Below are positions 50,607 through 59,053 of a stretch of 64,000 nt of DNA, in pieces. Positions within the stretch are counted from its first letter, which is position 1. The number at the start of each line of letters is the position of its first letter. The notes beneath the pieces were generated by a model that saw only the letters and a program-made list of their open reading frames with translations, ran no database searches and had not been told where the DNA came from. The stretch is from an uncultured Prevotella sp. (GTDB taxonomy: Bacteria > Bacteroidota > Bacteroidia > Bacteroidales > Bacteroidaceae): assembly GCA_900545525.1 (NCBI GenBank), contig UQZX01000015.1:1-64000 (forward strand), read 5' to 3'. Position numbers and translations under genes: made by a program.

Positions 50607-52526
50607 ATGAGTTATAGGTTTTCGATAGTAATTGCATTTGTCCTTGCCGTTGCGGGGTGTGCCAAGATGGGACAGCCGGACGGGGGACTGTATGACGAGA
50701 CACCGCCGCGCATAGTGGGTGCCACGCCTGCCGACAAGGCGGTGGGCGTTAGCCCGAAGAAGGTGACGATATATTTCGACGAATACATCACCGTGGATAA
50801 TCCTACGGAGAAGGTGGTGGTGTCGCCGCCGCAGATAGAGATGCCGGAGATAAAGGGGGCGGGGAAGAAGATTGTGGTGGAGCTGAGAGACTCGCTGAAG
50901 CCAGCGACGACGTACACCATAGACTTCTCTGACGCCATATCGGACAACAACGAGGGAAACCCGCTCGGCAACTATACGTACAGCTTCTCTACAGGCGACC
51001 ATATAGATACGTTGGAGGTGGCGGGCAGCGTTGTGGATGCGTCGAACCTTGAACCGGTGAAGGGCATCCTCGTGGGGCTTTATCCTACAACGCCCGATAT
51101 GGCTTTTACGGCTGCCGACACGGCATTTACCACAACGCCATTTCTGAGGGTCTCGCGTACGGACAGCCGCGGACGCTTCATTGTGAAGGGCGTGGCTCCG
51201 GGGCAGTATCGCATATATGCCCTGCAGGATATGGACAACAACTATTTTTTCAGTCAGAAAAGCGAGATGCTGGCATTCTCGCGCGATATAATAGTGCCCG
51301 CGTGCAAACCCGACGTGAGGCAGGACACGCTGTGGCGCGACTCGTTGCACATAGACTCGATAGTGCCGGTGAGATATACCCACTTCCTGCCGGACGACAT
51401 CGTGCTGAAGGCTTTCACCGAGGTGCAGACGGACCGCTACTTCCTGAAAAGCGAAAGACAGAAGCCCGAAGCCTTCACGCTGTTCTTCAGCAACGGCGAC
51501 AGCCGGCTGCCGGAGGTGCGCGGGCTGAACTTCGACGACAGGGGTGCCTTCGTGGTGGAGGCAAGCGAGAAGAACGACACGGTGACCTACTGGCTGCGCG
51601 ACACTGCGCTTGTAAACACCGACACGCTGCGCATGGAGGTGAGGTATATGGGCACGGACACGCTGGGGGCACTCGTGAGCAATACGGACACCTTGGAGAT
51701 ACTTCCGCGCGAGTCTTACGAGAAGCGCATGAAGCGCATGGAGCGTGAGCGCGAGGAGTGGCAGAAGATGCAGGAGAAGGCAAGGAAAAGGGGCGACGTG
51801 TATCTCACGGAGATGCCCGCAGAGGCTCTTGAGCCCGAATATGACATAGAGTCGGAGCCTGCGCCCGACCGCAACATAACGGTGGTGATGCCGTCGCCGC
51901 TGGCGCGCATAGACACTGCTGCCATACATCTTTATTCGCGCCACGACACGTTGTGGTACCGCTCGCCGATGGTATTCAGGGAGCGTGAGGGGAAGCCGCG
52001 TACTTACGAGCTGCTGGGAGAGTGGCGCCCGGGCACGGAGTATAGCCTGGAGATAGACTCGGCGGCGTTCACCGACATATACGGCAGGGTGTCCGGCGGG
52101 ATGAAGAAGGGCTTCCGTGTGCGTACGCTCGACAGTTTCGGCTCGCTGATAATGACCGTTGAGGGCATGGCGGACACCGCGATAGTGGTGGAGCTGCTCG
52201 ACACGCAGGACCGTGTGGTGAAGAGCGTGAGGACGAGCGACGGCACGGCGGAGTTTTTCTATATCAAGCCTGCGACGTATTACATGCGCATGTTCATAGA
52301 CAGCAACGGCAACGGCAAATGGGACACGGGCGACTATGCCGCCGGACGGCAGCCCGAGGAGACGTGCTACTATCTTGAGAGGATAGAGTGTAAGGCGAAA
52401 TGGGACATCTCTCTTTCGTGGAACCCCTTGGAAAGGGCGGGAGACCGCCAGAAACCGCTGGCGATAACGAAGCAGAAGCCTGACAAGGAGAAGACGATAA
52501 AGAGGAGGAACGACCAAAGGAATTAA
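50607..52526 (+). CDS. Lipoprotein with N-terminal Ig-like (Big_5) domain
   Basis: A 639-residue lipoprotein: lipobox VAGC (Cys18) followed by AKMGQPDGGLYDETPPRIVGATP. Residues about 30-130 are an SbsA/Big_5-type Ig-like domain (VSPKKVTIYFDEYITVDNP, LKPATTYTIDFSDAISDNNEG). A second domain about 145-215 resembles a CarboxypepD/Cna-B-like fold (TDSRGRFIVKGVAPGQYRIYALQD). Charged helical sequence around residues 370-395 (EKRMKRMEREREEWQKMQEK) is a likely coiled coil. The family is widespread in Bacteroidota and its function is unknown; inner leaflet or surface display are both possible. Downstream DUF3108 suggests an envelope role. The stop codon lies at the head of another heptamer run. Confidence 0.85.
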   Translation: MSYRFSIVIAFVLAVAGCAKMGQPDGGLYDETPPRIVGATPADKAVGVSPKKVTIYFDEYITVDNPTEKVVVSPPQIEMPEIKGAGKKIVVELRDSLKPATTYTIDFSDAISDNNEGNPLGNYTYSFSTGDHIDTLEVAGSVVDASNLEPVKGILVGLYPTTPDMAFTAADTAFTTTPFLRVSRTDSRGRFIVKGVAPGQYRIYALQDMDNNYFFSQKSEMLAFSRDIIVPACKPDVRQDTLWRDSLHIDSIVPVRYTHFLPDDIVLKAFTEVQTDRYFLKSERQKPEAFTLFFSNGDSRLPEVRGLNFDDRGAFVVEASEKNDTVTYWLRDTALVNTDTLRMEVRYMGTDTLGALVSNTDTLEILPRESYEKRMKRMEREREEWQKMQEKARKRGDVYLTEMPAEALEPEYDIESEPAPDRNITVVMPSPLARIDTAAIHLYSRHDTLWYRSPMVFREREGKPRTYELLGEWRPGTEYSLEIDSAAFTDIYGRVSGGMKKGFRVRTLDSFGSLIMTVEGMADTAIVVELLDTQDRVVKSVRTSDGTAEFFYIKPATYYMRMFIDSNGNGKWDTGDYAAGRQPEETCYYLERIECKAKWDISLSWNPLERAGDRQKPLAITKQKPDKEKTIKRRNDQRN

Positions 52527-52557
52527 GAATTAAGAGTTAAGAATTAAGAATGATTAT
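52527..52557. repeat. Short heptamer run after lipoprotein stop
   Basis: GAATTAAGAGTTAAGAATTAAGAATG follows the stop codon directly. Each heptamer contains TAA, so all frames close within three units. Confidence 0.6.
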
Positions 52558-52748
52558 GGAGTAAGGAGTAAAGGGAGTAAGGAGAGATTTTTGGAAGTTA
52601 AGGAAGTTATGGGAAGTTAAGGAAGTTAAAGGACAAATGCCTATGCTTATGTCTATGCTTGTCATGGTATCGTCTTAACTTCTCAGCGACCGGAGGGAGC
52701 GGTAACTTCTTAACTTCTTTAACTTCCAAAAAATCTTCTTTAACTCCT
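52558..52748. repeat. GAAGTTAAA palindromic element, copy 2 (reverse orientation)
   Basis: Left GGAAGTTAAGGAAGTTA units and right TAACTTCTTTAACTTCC units enclose the same core as at 48258-48431, read in the opposite direction (GGACAAATGCCTATGCTTATG, then GCTTGTCATGGTATCGTC, then CAGCGACCGGAGGGAGCGGT). It occupies the gap between the lipoprotein and DUF3108 genes. Confidence 0.7.
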
Positions 52749-52773
52749 AATAAAAAATACTAAACAAAAGAAT

Positions 52774-53565
52774 ATGGGAAAAAGAATGATGAACATGGCT
52801 GCACTGTTTCTTTTTTGTCTTCCTGTAATGGTGGAGGCACAGTGCTCGTATAAGAATACCGCGTTTAAGTCGGGTGAGTTTCTTTCTTATAACCTGTATT
52901 ATAACTGGAAGTTTGTGTGGGTTAAGGCGGGGACGGCATCCATGTCCACCGTGGCGAGCCGCTACAAGGGACAGCCTGCATACCGCGCCAGCCTTACAAC
53001 GCGCGGCAACGGCAAGGTGGATAACATGTTTGTGCTGCGCGACACGCTGCTGTGCTACTCGGGACAGGACCTCGTGCCGCTGTACTACCGTAAGGGGGCA
53101 CGCGAGGGAAAGCGATATACCGTGGACGAGATATGGTATACGTACAAGGGAGGGCAGTGTAACCTGCGTCAGCAGCGGCTGCATTCCGACGGGCGCAAGG
53201 ACGTGCGCAACCATAAGTCGCCGGAGTGTGTCTACGACATGATGAATATCTTCCTGCGTGCCCGAAGCTTCAGCATAGACGGTTGGAAGCCCGGTCATAC
53301 GGTGAGCTTTCCCATTGCCGACGGTAACGGCACGGCACCGGCAATGCTGAAATATCGCGGGAAGAAGACCGTTAAGGCGGACAACGGCATAAAATACCGA
53401 TGCATAGAGCTGTCGTACATAGAGAAGGAGAAGGGAAAATGGAAGGAGATTGTGCGCTTCTATGTTACTGACGATGCCAACCATGTGCCCGTGCGCCTCG
53501 ACATGTTCCTGCGCTTCGGCAGTGCCAAGGCTTTTCTTACAAATATGAAGGGGCTGAGGAACTGA
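52774..53565 (+). CDS. DUF3108-family exported protein
   Basis: A 263-residue protein with a signal peptide ending near VMVEAQ (about 22). The body matches DUF3108: FKSGEFLSYNLYYNWKFVWVKAGTASMS at the start and IRFYVTDDANHVPVRLDMFLRFGSAKAFLT at the end, a predicted all-beta periplasmic fold. Family members are uncharacterised. A Cys pair (Cys24, Cys91 region) could form a disulfide. It is probably expressed with the upstream lipoprotein through the palindromic element. Its stop codon abuts a perfect 46-bp inverted repeat. Confidence 0.85.
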   Translation: MGKRMMNMAALFLFCLPVMVEAQCSYKNTAFKSGEFLSYNLYYNWKFVWVKAGTASMSTVASRYKGQPAYRASLTTRGNGKVDNMFVLRDTLLCYSGQDLVPLYYRKGAREGKRYTVDEIWYTYKGGQCNLRQQRLHSDGRKDVRNHKSPECVYDMMNIFLRARSFSIDGWKPGHTVSFPIADGNGTAPAMLKYRGKKTVKADNGIKYRCIELSYIEKEKGKWKEIVRFYVTDDANHVPVRLDMFLRFGSAKAFLTNMKGLRN

Positions 53566-53703
53566 GGAAATGAAGAATGATGAATGAAGAATGAAGAATT
53601 TGCTGCCGCCGTTCGTCCTATTGGTCCTATTAGTCTTAAGCCCTATCAGCCACCCATCGGCGGCAGCAAATTCTTCATTCTTCATTCATCATTCTTCATT
53701 TCC
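53566..53703. repeat. Perfect 46-bp inverted repeat between convergent genes
   Basis: The arms 53566-53611 and 53658-53703 are perfectly complementary over 46 bp, built of GAATGAA heptamers and ending TTTGCTGCCGCCG. The 46-bp loop contains CCTATTGGT / CCTATTAGT 9-bp units. The left arm begins right after the DUF3108 stop; the right arm contains the stop of the convergent GT10 gene (53698-53696). It could serve as a bidirectional terminator. Confidence 0.85.
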
Positions 53704-54709
53704 TCACCCAGTTGCACATTTTATAATAGTTGCGGCCTATGGTGTAAAGATACCAGTTGTGCCATGAGAAGTATTTTGAGGCGGGGTTGATGAGAGTCGG
53801 TCCTGCCTCTTTCGTATCGCCGATGCCGCGGCATATCTCTGCAATGAAGTTGAACATGTTGTACTTGTCGAGGACGAGCTGCTTGCTGACGGCAAGCTCC
53901 TGCTGACGTTCGGTGTAGAGGTCGGCAGCAAGCGTGGCGTCTATAATCTCGGCGGTGCGGTCGAAGTTGCGGATGTCGACGGGCACGAAAGCCCTGTCGG
54001 GGAAGAAGTCGCTGATGTTGGTGCAGCCGTGGTATATGGGGAATGTGCCAGCAAGATAGCAGTCGGCAAGCTTCTCCGTCCAGTAGTAGTCGCCGGTGGA
54101 GTTTTCTATTACTATATGATACTTATATGGCGCCAGCACCTCCCACTTGTCTGCAAAGCCGCGGTTGCCGCGTCCGTAAATGTCTATCTTGTCACCGTAA
54201 CGTTCCTTGAGCTTCTCCATGAAACGCAGGCGGTCGACATGTCCGCGCGAGAACGCCTTGTTGCTCGATATCACCGATATAAGCTTTGTCTTTTCGGGAT
54301 TTGCGCGGCGTATGTTCTCATAGTTCATCGGGAAGCGGTTTGTGCCGTCCTGTTCGAACGTGGCACCGACGAACCATGTCAGTATTGCCTGTGTGTGTAT
54401 GACGTTGGTTCCCGGTATGGGCTTAATCTGCGGCTGGCATGCAAGGACGGTGCCGAACTGTGCGCAGAACTTACGGGGATAGCACAATATGCTGTAAGGC
54501 TCGCCGGTGAGCAGTATGGTATGGCTGCGCGGCACGTCGAACATAGTGGGGACGCGCAGTCCCTTTTCCTTTATCACAACAAAGTCCGGACGGCACGACG
54601 TGTCGTTGATGACGAAGCGGAACTCGCCGTCGTCGGTAATGCCGCCGGTGTTTCTCATCTGGCGGAAGTGCACCAGCGGGTCGCGTGTTATTATCAGTAT
54701 TGTTTTCAT
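53696..54709 (-). CDS. Glycosyltransferase family 10 (fucosyltransferase-like)
   Basis: A 337-residue GT10-type enzyme, the family of bacterial alpha-1,3/1,4-fucosyltransferases that use GDP-fucose. The diagnostic C-terminal region is YKYHIVIENSTGDYYWTEKL followed by ADCYLAGTFPIYHGC (about 195-230), with the conserved Glu-Asn-Ser and Thr-Glu-Lys. KLISVISSNKAFSRGH is the usual preceding motif. No GDP-fucose synthesis genes are in the window, so the sugar could differ. It is 8 bp downstream of the putative galactofuranosyltransferase gene and ends within the 46-bp inverted repeat. Confidence 0.85.
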   Translation of the reverse strand: MKTILIITRDPLVHFRQMRNTGGITDDGEFRFVINDTSCRPDFVVIKEKGLRVPTMFDVPRSHTILLTGEPYSILCYPRKFCAQFGTVLACQPQIKPIPGTNVIHTQAILTWFVGATFEQDGTNRFPMNYENIRRANPEKTKLISVISSNKAFSRGHVDRLRFMEKLKERYGDKIDIYGRGNRGFADKWEVLAPYKYHIVIENSTGDYYWTEKLADCYLAGTFPIYHGCTNISDFFPDRAFVPVDIRNFDRTAEIIDATLAADLYTERQQELAVSKQLVLDKYNMFNFIAEICRGIGDTKEAGPTLINPASKYFSWHNWYLYTIGRNYYKMCNWVRK

Positions 54710-54717
54710 AAGCTGTC

Positions 54718-55737
54718 TTAATGCTTGTCGGATAGTCCGAGATATTCCTCAGCCTCGCTGAGCATGGACGTTATGTAATGACCGTTGCCGAGCCTTACGC
54801 TCATCTCTGCCGCCGCACGGCGCATTGCGTCATAGCGTTCGCCGGTGAGCGATGCAAGCATGCCTGCAATGTCTTTCAGGCTGTTTACGGCGATGCCGAC
54901 ATTCTCTTTCGTGATGAACGGCGCCATTGCCGCCTTGCTCCATACAATGACGGGTATGCCGGCGCGGAGGTAGAACGATGTCTTATGCGGGTCGTTTATC
55001 TTGAGATATTCTCCCCATGCCCCGGTGCACTCGTCGGTGGAGTCGCCGTCCCACACTATTCCGAAGTGAGCCTGTACCTTTGTGATGAAATCTTCCGAGG
55101 GCATGAAGCCGTGATAGTGCAGGTTGGGGTTGGAACACTCTTCCGGTGCAAAGCCCTTGCCGTAGAGGTCGAGGGTCCACTCGCGCGTGACGTCGTCAAG
55201 CTTATACAGGAAGTCGTTGCGGCGGCGTCCGAGGTTGCCTGCGTATGCTATGCGCCACGGGTGCGCTGCCGGTAGTGTTGCCTGTGCCGGAGTGTTGTCG
55301 GACAGGAAGTCGAATATTTCGAGACACTGTATCCTTCCCTTAAATCCGTTCTCGATAAGATATTGTTTCATCGTGGGGTTGTGCACGATAAGCACGTCGA
55401 CGGCAGAAAGCCGGCGGTTCTCCTTCTCCGGCGTGAGCTTGTGGCGGCGGAACGCACCGAGGTCGTGTATGACGGTGACGACGGCGGCACCCTTGAGATG
55501 TGCGAGCAGCGATGCTATCCTGAAGAACTTCTTCATGGGATATTGCAAAAGGAGCATGTCGCCGCGGTGCAGGCGGAAGACGATGGAGCTGACGCTTACC
55601 AGCTTTGTCAAGAAACGTGCAACGCCCCCGTTGCCGAAGTTGATGCGTGTAAGGTTTTTATACCCGAGGCTGCCGGCGATAATCTCAATATCGCGCTTCG
55701 CCTTGTTGATGGTTCCTATTTCGATAAAGTATTTCAT
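54718..55737 (-). CDS. Glycosyltransferase, GT-B fold; putative galactofuranosyltransferase
   Basis: A 339-residue GT-B-like glycosyltransferase. The N-terminal half has LHRGDMLLLQYPMKKFFRIASLL and VVTVIHDLGAFRR; the C-terminal half has IAYAGNLGRR and FGIVWDGDSTDECTGAWGEYLKINDPHKTSFYLRAGIPVIVW-type acceptor/donor motifs. That pattern (YAGNLGR and WDGDS..C.G..G.Y.K.N.PHK) is what I recall from beta-1,6-galactofuranosyltransferases of capsule and LPS loci. UDP-galactopyranose mutase, which supplies the donor, lies 3 kb upstream in the same cluster. Family-level call good; donor assignment inferred. Confidence 0.75.
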   Translation of the reverse strand: MKYFIEIGTINKAKRDIEIIAGSLGYKNLTRINFGNGGVARFLTKLVSVSSIVFRLHRGDMLLLQYPMKKFFRIASLLAHLKGAAVVTVIHDLGAFRRHKLTPEKENRRLSAVDVLIVHNPTMKQYLIENGFKGRIQCLEIFDFLSDNTPAQATLPAAHPWRIAYAGNLGRRRNDFLYKLDDVTREWTLDLYGKGFAPEECSNPNLHYHGFMPSEDFITKVQAHFGIVWDGDSTDECTGAWGEYLKINDPHKTSFYLRAGIPVIVWSKAAMAPFITKENVGIAVNSLKDIAGMLASLTGERYDAMRRAAAEMSVRLGNGHYITSMLSEAEEYLGLSDKH

Positions 55738-55753
55738 ATTGTTATTATTTTTT

Positions 55754-56035
55754 TGGGAAGTTAAAGAAGTTATGGGAAGTTAATGAAGTTAAAAGACAAA
55801 TGCTTATGTCTTTGGTTTTGCTTGTCATTGTATCTCATGTTGTTATTATTATTGTTTGGAAGATTATTTTGGAAGTTAAAGAAGTTATGGGAAGTTAATG
55901 AAGTTAAAGGACAAATGCTTATGCCTTTGGTTTTGCTTGTCACGGTATTGTCCTTTAACTTCCCAGCGACCGAAGGGAGCGATAACTTCCCTCATAACTT
56001 CTTTAACTTCCAAATAATCTTCTAAATAATCTTCC
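55754..56035. repeat. Two tandem copies of the GAAGTTAAA element
   Basis: A truncated copy (about 55754-55850) is followed by a fuller one (55867-56035). Both show GGAAGTTAAAGAAGTTATGG, then the core GACAAATGCTTATG...GGTTTTGCTTGTCA. Only the second has CAGCGACCGAAGGGAGCG and the right arm. The right arm overlaps the last codons and stop of the WaaP-like kinase gene (56003). Confidence 0.7.
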
Positions 56036-56785
56036 AATCCCCTTCAATCCCCCCGTGAACTTCTTGCGCCTTGTCCACCGGCGGTCGTGCCTCAGTTTTA
56101 CGTATACGGCGCGGTCGATGTCCTCTGGTGTCCAGCCGCATGCCGCGGCATATTTTTCCAATACGTCCATGTACATGTCGTCGGGACGCCATAGCAGCGT
56201 GAGGTTCTCCATGCGTTCCGCCTTGGGCACCGGCTTGCCGTCGTAGAAGGTCATGCGGTTGATGTCTATGAGCTGAAACCTGTAGCCGTTGCCGTCGCAG
56301 CGGTAGAGCGTGTTTGTGGAGTTGAGGTCGCGGTGCAGTATGCCGCTTTGGTGAAGCGATGCCACGAAGCGGGCATATTCTGCAGCAAGACGTGCATTGT
56401 ACGGCTCCTTTTCGATAAGCTCGTCGCGCACCGGTCTCATGTCGGTATACTCACATATATAGTAAACCTGCTTTATCATACCGCCCCTTATATCCTCGAT
56501 ATACGCTATCGGCGCAGGAGTGTCGAAACCCCGGGCACGTATGGCGGCAGCATTTTCGAAAGCCCGCCGTGCCTTGTCCTTGCGGAAGAACGTATATATC
56601 GCCTGCTTGACGATGTCGTGCCGCTTGAAACGCTTTGCCACAAGGCAGACATCGCCGTGGCGGAAAAGGCGCACCTCGTTGCGGCCGGAAAAGAGCAGCG
56701 TGCCCTCGCCGCGGTCAAAGAGCAGGGGAACGGAGGCTATGAAGCCGCGTATATGTTCGTAATCGGGACTGACGGTTGTTCTCAT
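56003..56785 (-). CDS. Lipopolysaccharide kinase (WaaP/Kdo kinase-like)
   Basis: A 260-residue protein-kinase-fold enzyme that would phosphorylate LPS core sugars, as WaaP or KdkA do. The P-loop-like strand region (GRNEVRLFRHGDVCLVAKRFK) supplies the ATP-binding Lys near residue 50. The catalytic loop is HRDLNSTN (about 151-158) and the metal-binding Asp is in LIDINRM (about 173-179). The stop codon and about a dozen C-terminal residues (KGIGRLFRRLFGS) are encoded by the edge of an intergenic palindromic element. Its start overlaps the end of the acyltransferase gene by 4 bp. Confidence 0.88.
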   Translation of the reverse strand: MRTTVSPDYEHIRGFIASVPLLFDRGEGTLLFSGRNEVRLFRHGDVCLVAKRFKRHDIVKQAIYTFFRKDKARRAFENAAAIRARGFDTPAPIAYIEDIRGGMIKQVYYICEYTDMRPVRDELIEKEPYNARLAAEYARFVASLHQSGILHRDLNSTNTLYRCDGNGYRFQLIDINRMTFYDGKPVPKAERMENLTLLWRPDDMYMDVLEKYAAACGWTPEDIDRAVYVKLRHDRRWTRRKKFTGGLKGIGRLFRRLFGS

Positions 56786-57840
56786 AGCCTAATGTTTTGC
56801 GCCCTCCTGCCAAAGACAATGGGGAAATATCGTTTCAGTATCATTATTATTGGCACGAAGGCAAGCGTTGCCGCCAAGGAAAGGGCGAACGTAAGAATCA
56901 CTTCCTGCCAAGTAGGGGGGGCGAGCTTGCCTATGAGCTTCATCACCGGATGAAGAAATTCGCGGTGGAACTCGAGTATGACAATGGAGCCGGCAGATAT
57001 GACGGAGACAACGGAAAGCCTGACCTTATCGAGAAGAACGGATAATATCAGTATGGCAAGACTGCCCGTGACGGCACCCGTGATAAAGACAGCGAGGCTG
57101 TTGCCGTATTGCCCCATGAACATGGAAGCCTCTCCGTTGTATATTCCTATAATATATGTTGCCGCCGCAAGAGCTGCAACCATGCACCAGCGTGCTGCCG
57201 TAGAAGTGCGCCGCATGTTGCCGACGAAGGTGTTGAACGGCTCTTTAAGCACCGACGAACCGAGGTTGCCGAGCATGAAGAACGGCAGGGCGAGCATTGC
57301 ATCGGCAACGCCCCATGCCATCTCAACATGAAAATAATTGTAGGCAACGGCACCGCAGAGCGACAGTACGCACACGGCAAGCATGCTCCTGTTCCCGCGT
57401 ACAAAGACCTGGAATATAAGCTTTATGACAATGAGGGCATAGACAAACCACAGGTTGCCGCAGCCAGACGCCCCGTTGATGGAATGGAAACCGAAGGTAA
57501 CGCCGAACAGCGACCATGCCCAAAGCCCGTCGTCGAGGTGTTTGAGGATAAATCCGGCAACCTTTATAAGGCTCAGGATGAAATACGGGATGACGAGATT
57601 GTGCAGGCACTTGTCCCAGCATACAGCCATGGAAGTCTCACGGCGTGTGAGATAGCCGGAGATGATGAAGAACAGCGGTACGTTGAAGGCATACAGAAAC
57701 TCGCTTACCCCGCCGTCGGGAAAGCAATGCCCCCATACAATCATAAGCATTCCGACGGCTTTCATCCAGTCTATCCAGTTCTTACGCTCTTTTATGTTTG
57801 TCATAATCGTCTTTTCTTTAATAAAAGGTTTGTATTGCAT
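56782..57840 (-). CDS. Acyltransferase family 3 (sugar O-acyltransferase)
   Basis: 352 residues from ATG 57840, which overlaps the glf stop codon (TGATG); an internal ATG at 57804 (MTNIKERKNWIDW) is the alternative. A polytopic membrane protein with about ten helices, opening with DWMKAVGMLMIVWGHCFP, whose His is the catalytic candidate, and FNVPLFFIISGYLTRRE. Members acetylate O-antigen or exopolysaccharide sugars. Its position between glf and the WaaP-like kinase points to modification of the lipooligosaccharide. A C7 run (56915-56921 on the plus strand as G7) encodes Pro-Pro near residue 307. Confidence 0.85.
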   Translation of the reverse strand: MQYKPFIKEKTIMTNIKERKNWIDWMKAVGMLMIVWGHCFPDGGVSEFLYAFNVPLFFIISGYLTRRETSMAVCWDKCLHNLVIPYFILSLIKVAGFILKHLDDGLWAWSLFGVTFGFHSINGASGCGNLWFVYALIVIKLIFQVFVRGNRSMLAVCVLSLCGAVAYNYFHVEMAWGVADAMLALPFFMLGNLGSSVLKEPFNTFVGNMRRTSTAARWCMVAALAAATYIIGIYNGEASMFMGQYGNSLAVFITGAVTGSLAILILSVLLDKVRLSVVSVISAGSIVILEFHREFLHPVMKLIGKLAPPTWQEVILTFALSLAATLAFVPIIMILKRYFPIVFGRRAQNIRL

Positions 57841-58994
57841 CACAGGGGATTACGCCAGATGTCCATTACCCTTTCCACTACGGGTGCCATGTCGTAGTAC
57901 TTGTATTCGGCAAGCCTTCCGCCGAATATCACGTCAGGCTCGTTGTCCGCCAGTGCCTTGTATTGCAGATACAGTGAGTTGTTGCGCTCGTTGTTCACCG
58001 GATAGAAAGGTTCCATTCCCTCCGTCCATTCCGTGCTGTATTCGCGGCTTATGACGGTCTTGGGAAGCTGGTATACGGCTTCGCCGAACATCTCGAAGTG
58101 CTTGTGTTCTATGATTCTTGTATAGGGCACCTCGCGCTCGGTGTAGTTTACGACGGCATTTCCCTGATAGTTGGGAACGTCCAGCGTTTCATGTTCAAAG
58201 CGCACCGTGCGGTATTCGAGGTTGCCGTAGCAATAGTTGAAATACTGGTCAATCTTGCCCGTGAAGACCAGCTTGTCGGCAAGATTACGCCAGTTTTCTA
58301 TGTTGGGACCGGGTGATGTCCTGTTGAAAAAGTCCATGCGCGTAATGGTGTCGGCACCCCATAGAAGTTTGGAAATAAGCCGGTTGTATCCCCCTATGGG
58401 TATTCCCTGATACGAATCGTTGAAGTAGTTGTTGTCAAAGACGAAGCATACGGGCAGGCGCCTTATTATCTGTGCCGGAAGTTCGGTGCACTTACGTCCC
58501 CACTGCTTCTCGGTATAGCCCTTGATGAGACGTTCGTATATGTCGCGCCCCACGAGCATGAGAGCCTGCTCTTCGAGGTTGCGCGGCGGACAACCGGCGG
58601 AGAGACCCAGCTCGAGGGATATCTCCCGGCGCTGTTCCTCTATCTTGCGGCGTGCCTCTACGGGAGTTGTGACGCCCCACATGCGGTAGAACGTGTTCAT
58701 GTTGAAAGGCAGGTTGTAGAGCTCTCCCTTGTAGTTTGCCACGGGAGAGTTTGTGTAGCGGTTGAACTCGGCGAGCGAGTTGACAAACTGCCACACCTCC
58801 TTGTTGTTGGTATGGAAGATGTGCGCGCCGTATTTGTGGACGTTGATGCCCTCTATCTCTTCGCAGTAGACGTTTCCGCCAAGGTGGTGGCGCTTGTCGA
58901 TGACAATGCAGCTCTTGCCGTTCTTGTGGGCGAAGTGGGCGAACGTGGCGCCGAACAGTCCGCTGCCGACTATAACGTAATCGTAATGTTTCAT
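57840..58994 (-). CDS. glf: UDP-galactopyranose mutase
   Basis: A 384-residue FAD enzyme that interconverts UDP-galactopyranose and UDP-galactofuranose. The FAD motif VGSGLFGATFA (about 8-18) and ERH-like KRHHLGGN (about 34-41) are present. YGAHIFHTNN and the substrate region NLPFNMNTFYRMWG follow, then FNYCYGNLEYRT and the C-terminal SLYLQYKALADNEPDVIFGGRLAEYKYYDM flavin/substrate motifs. Length and motifs are complete. It provides the donor for the putative galactofuranosyltransferase at 54718. It is coupled by a one-base overlap to the next gene. Confidence 0.97.
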   Translation of the reverse strand: MKHYDYVIVGSGLFGATFAHFAHKNGKSCIVIDKRHHLGGNVYCEEIEGINVHKYGAHIFHTNNKEVWQFVNSLAEFNRYTNSPVANYKGELYNLPFNMNTFYRMWGVTTPVEARRKIEEQRREISLELGLSAGCPPRNLEEQALMLVGRDIYERLIKGYTEKQWGRKCTELPAQIIRRLPVCFVFDNNYFNDSYQGIPIGGYNRLISKLLWGADTITRMDFFNRTSPGPNIENWRNLADKLVFTGKIDQYFNYCYGNLEYRTVRFEHETLDVPNYQGNAVVNYTEREVPYTRIIEHKHFEMFGEAVYQLPKTVISREYSTEWTEGMEPFYPVNNERNNSLYLQYKALADNEPDVIFGGRLAEYKYYDMAPVVERVMDIWRNPL

Positions 58995-59053
58995 AGCTTT
59001 TCTTTACCGTAATGTCTCATGATGCCCTTTGCCGCGGGTGCAGTGGCAGTGAC

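Noticed and set aside
50586..52517. 643-codon open frame antisense to the Ig-like lipoprotein
   Set aside because: It mirrors the sense gene through its GC-rich third positions. The translation is Arg/His/Leu-rich with no domain, and the sense product has a clear lipobox and domains.
56915..56921. G7 run in the acyltransferase as a phase-variation tract
   Set aside because: Seven bases near the end of the gene, coding Pro-Pro, is weak evidence. A slip would affect only about 45 residues, and there is no second copy to support conservation.
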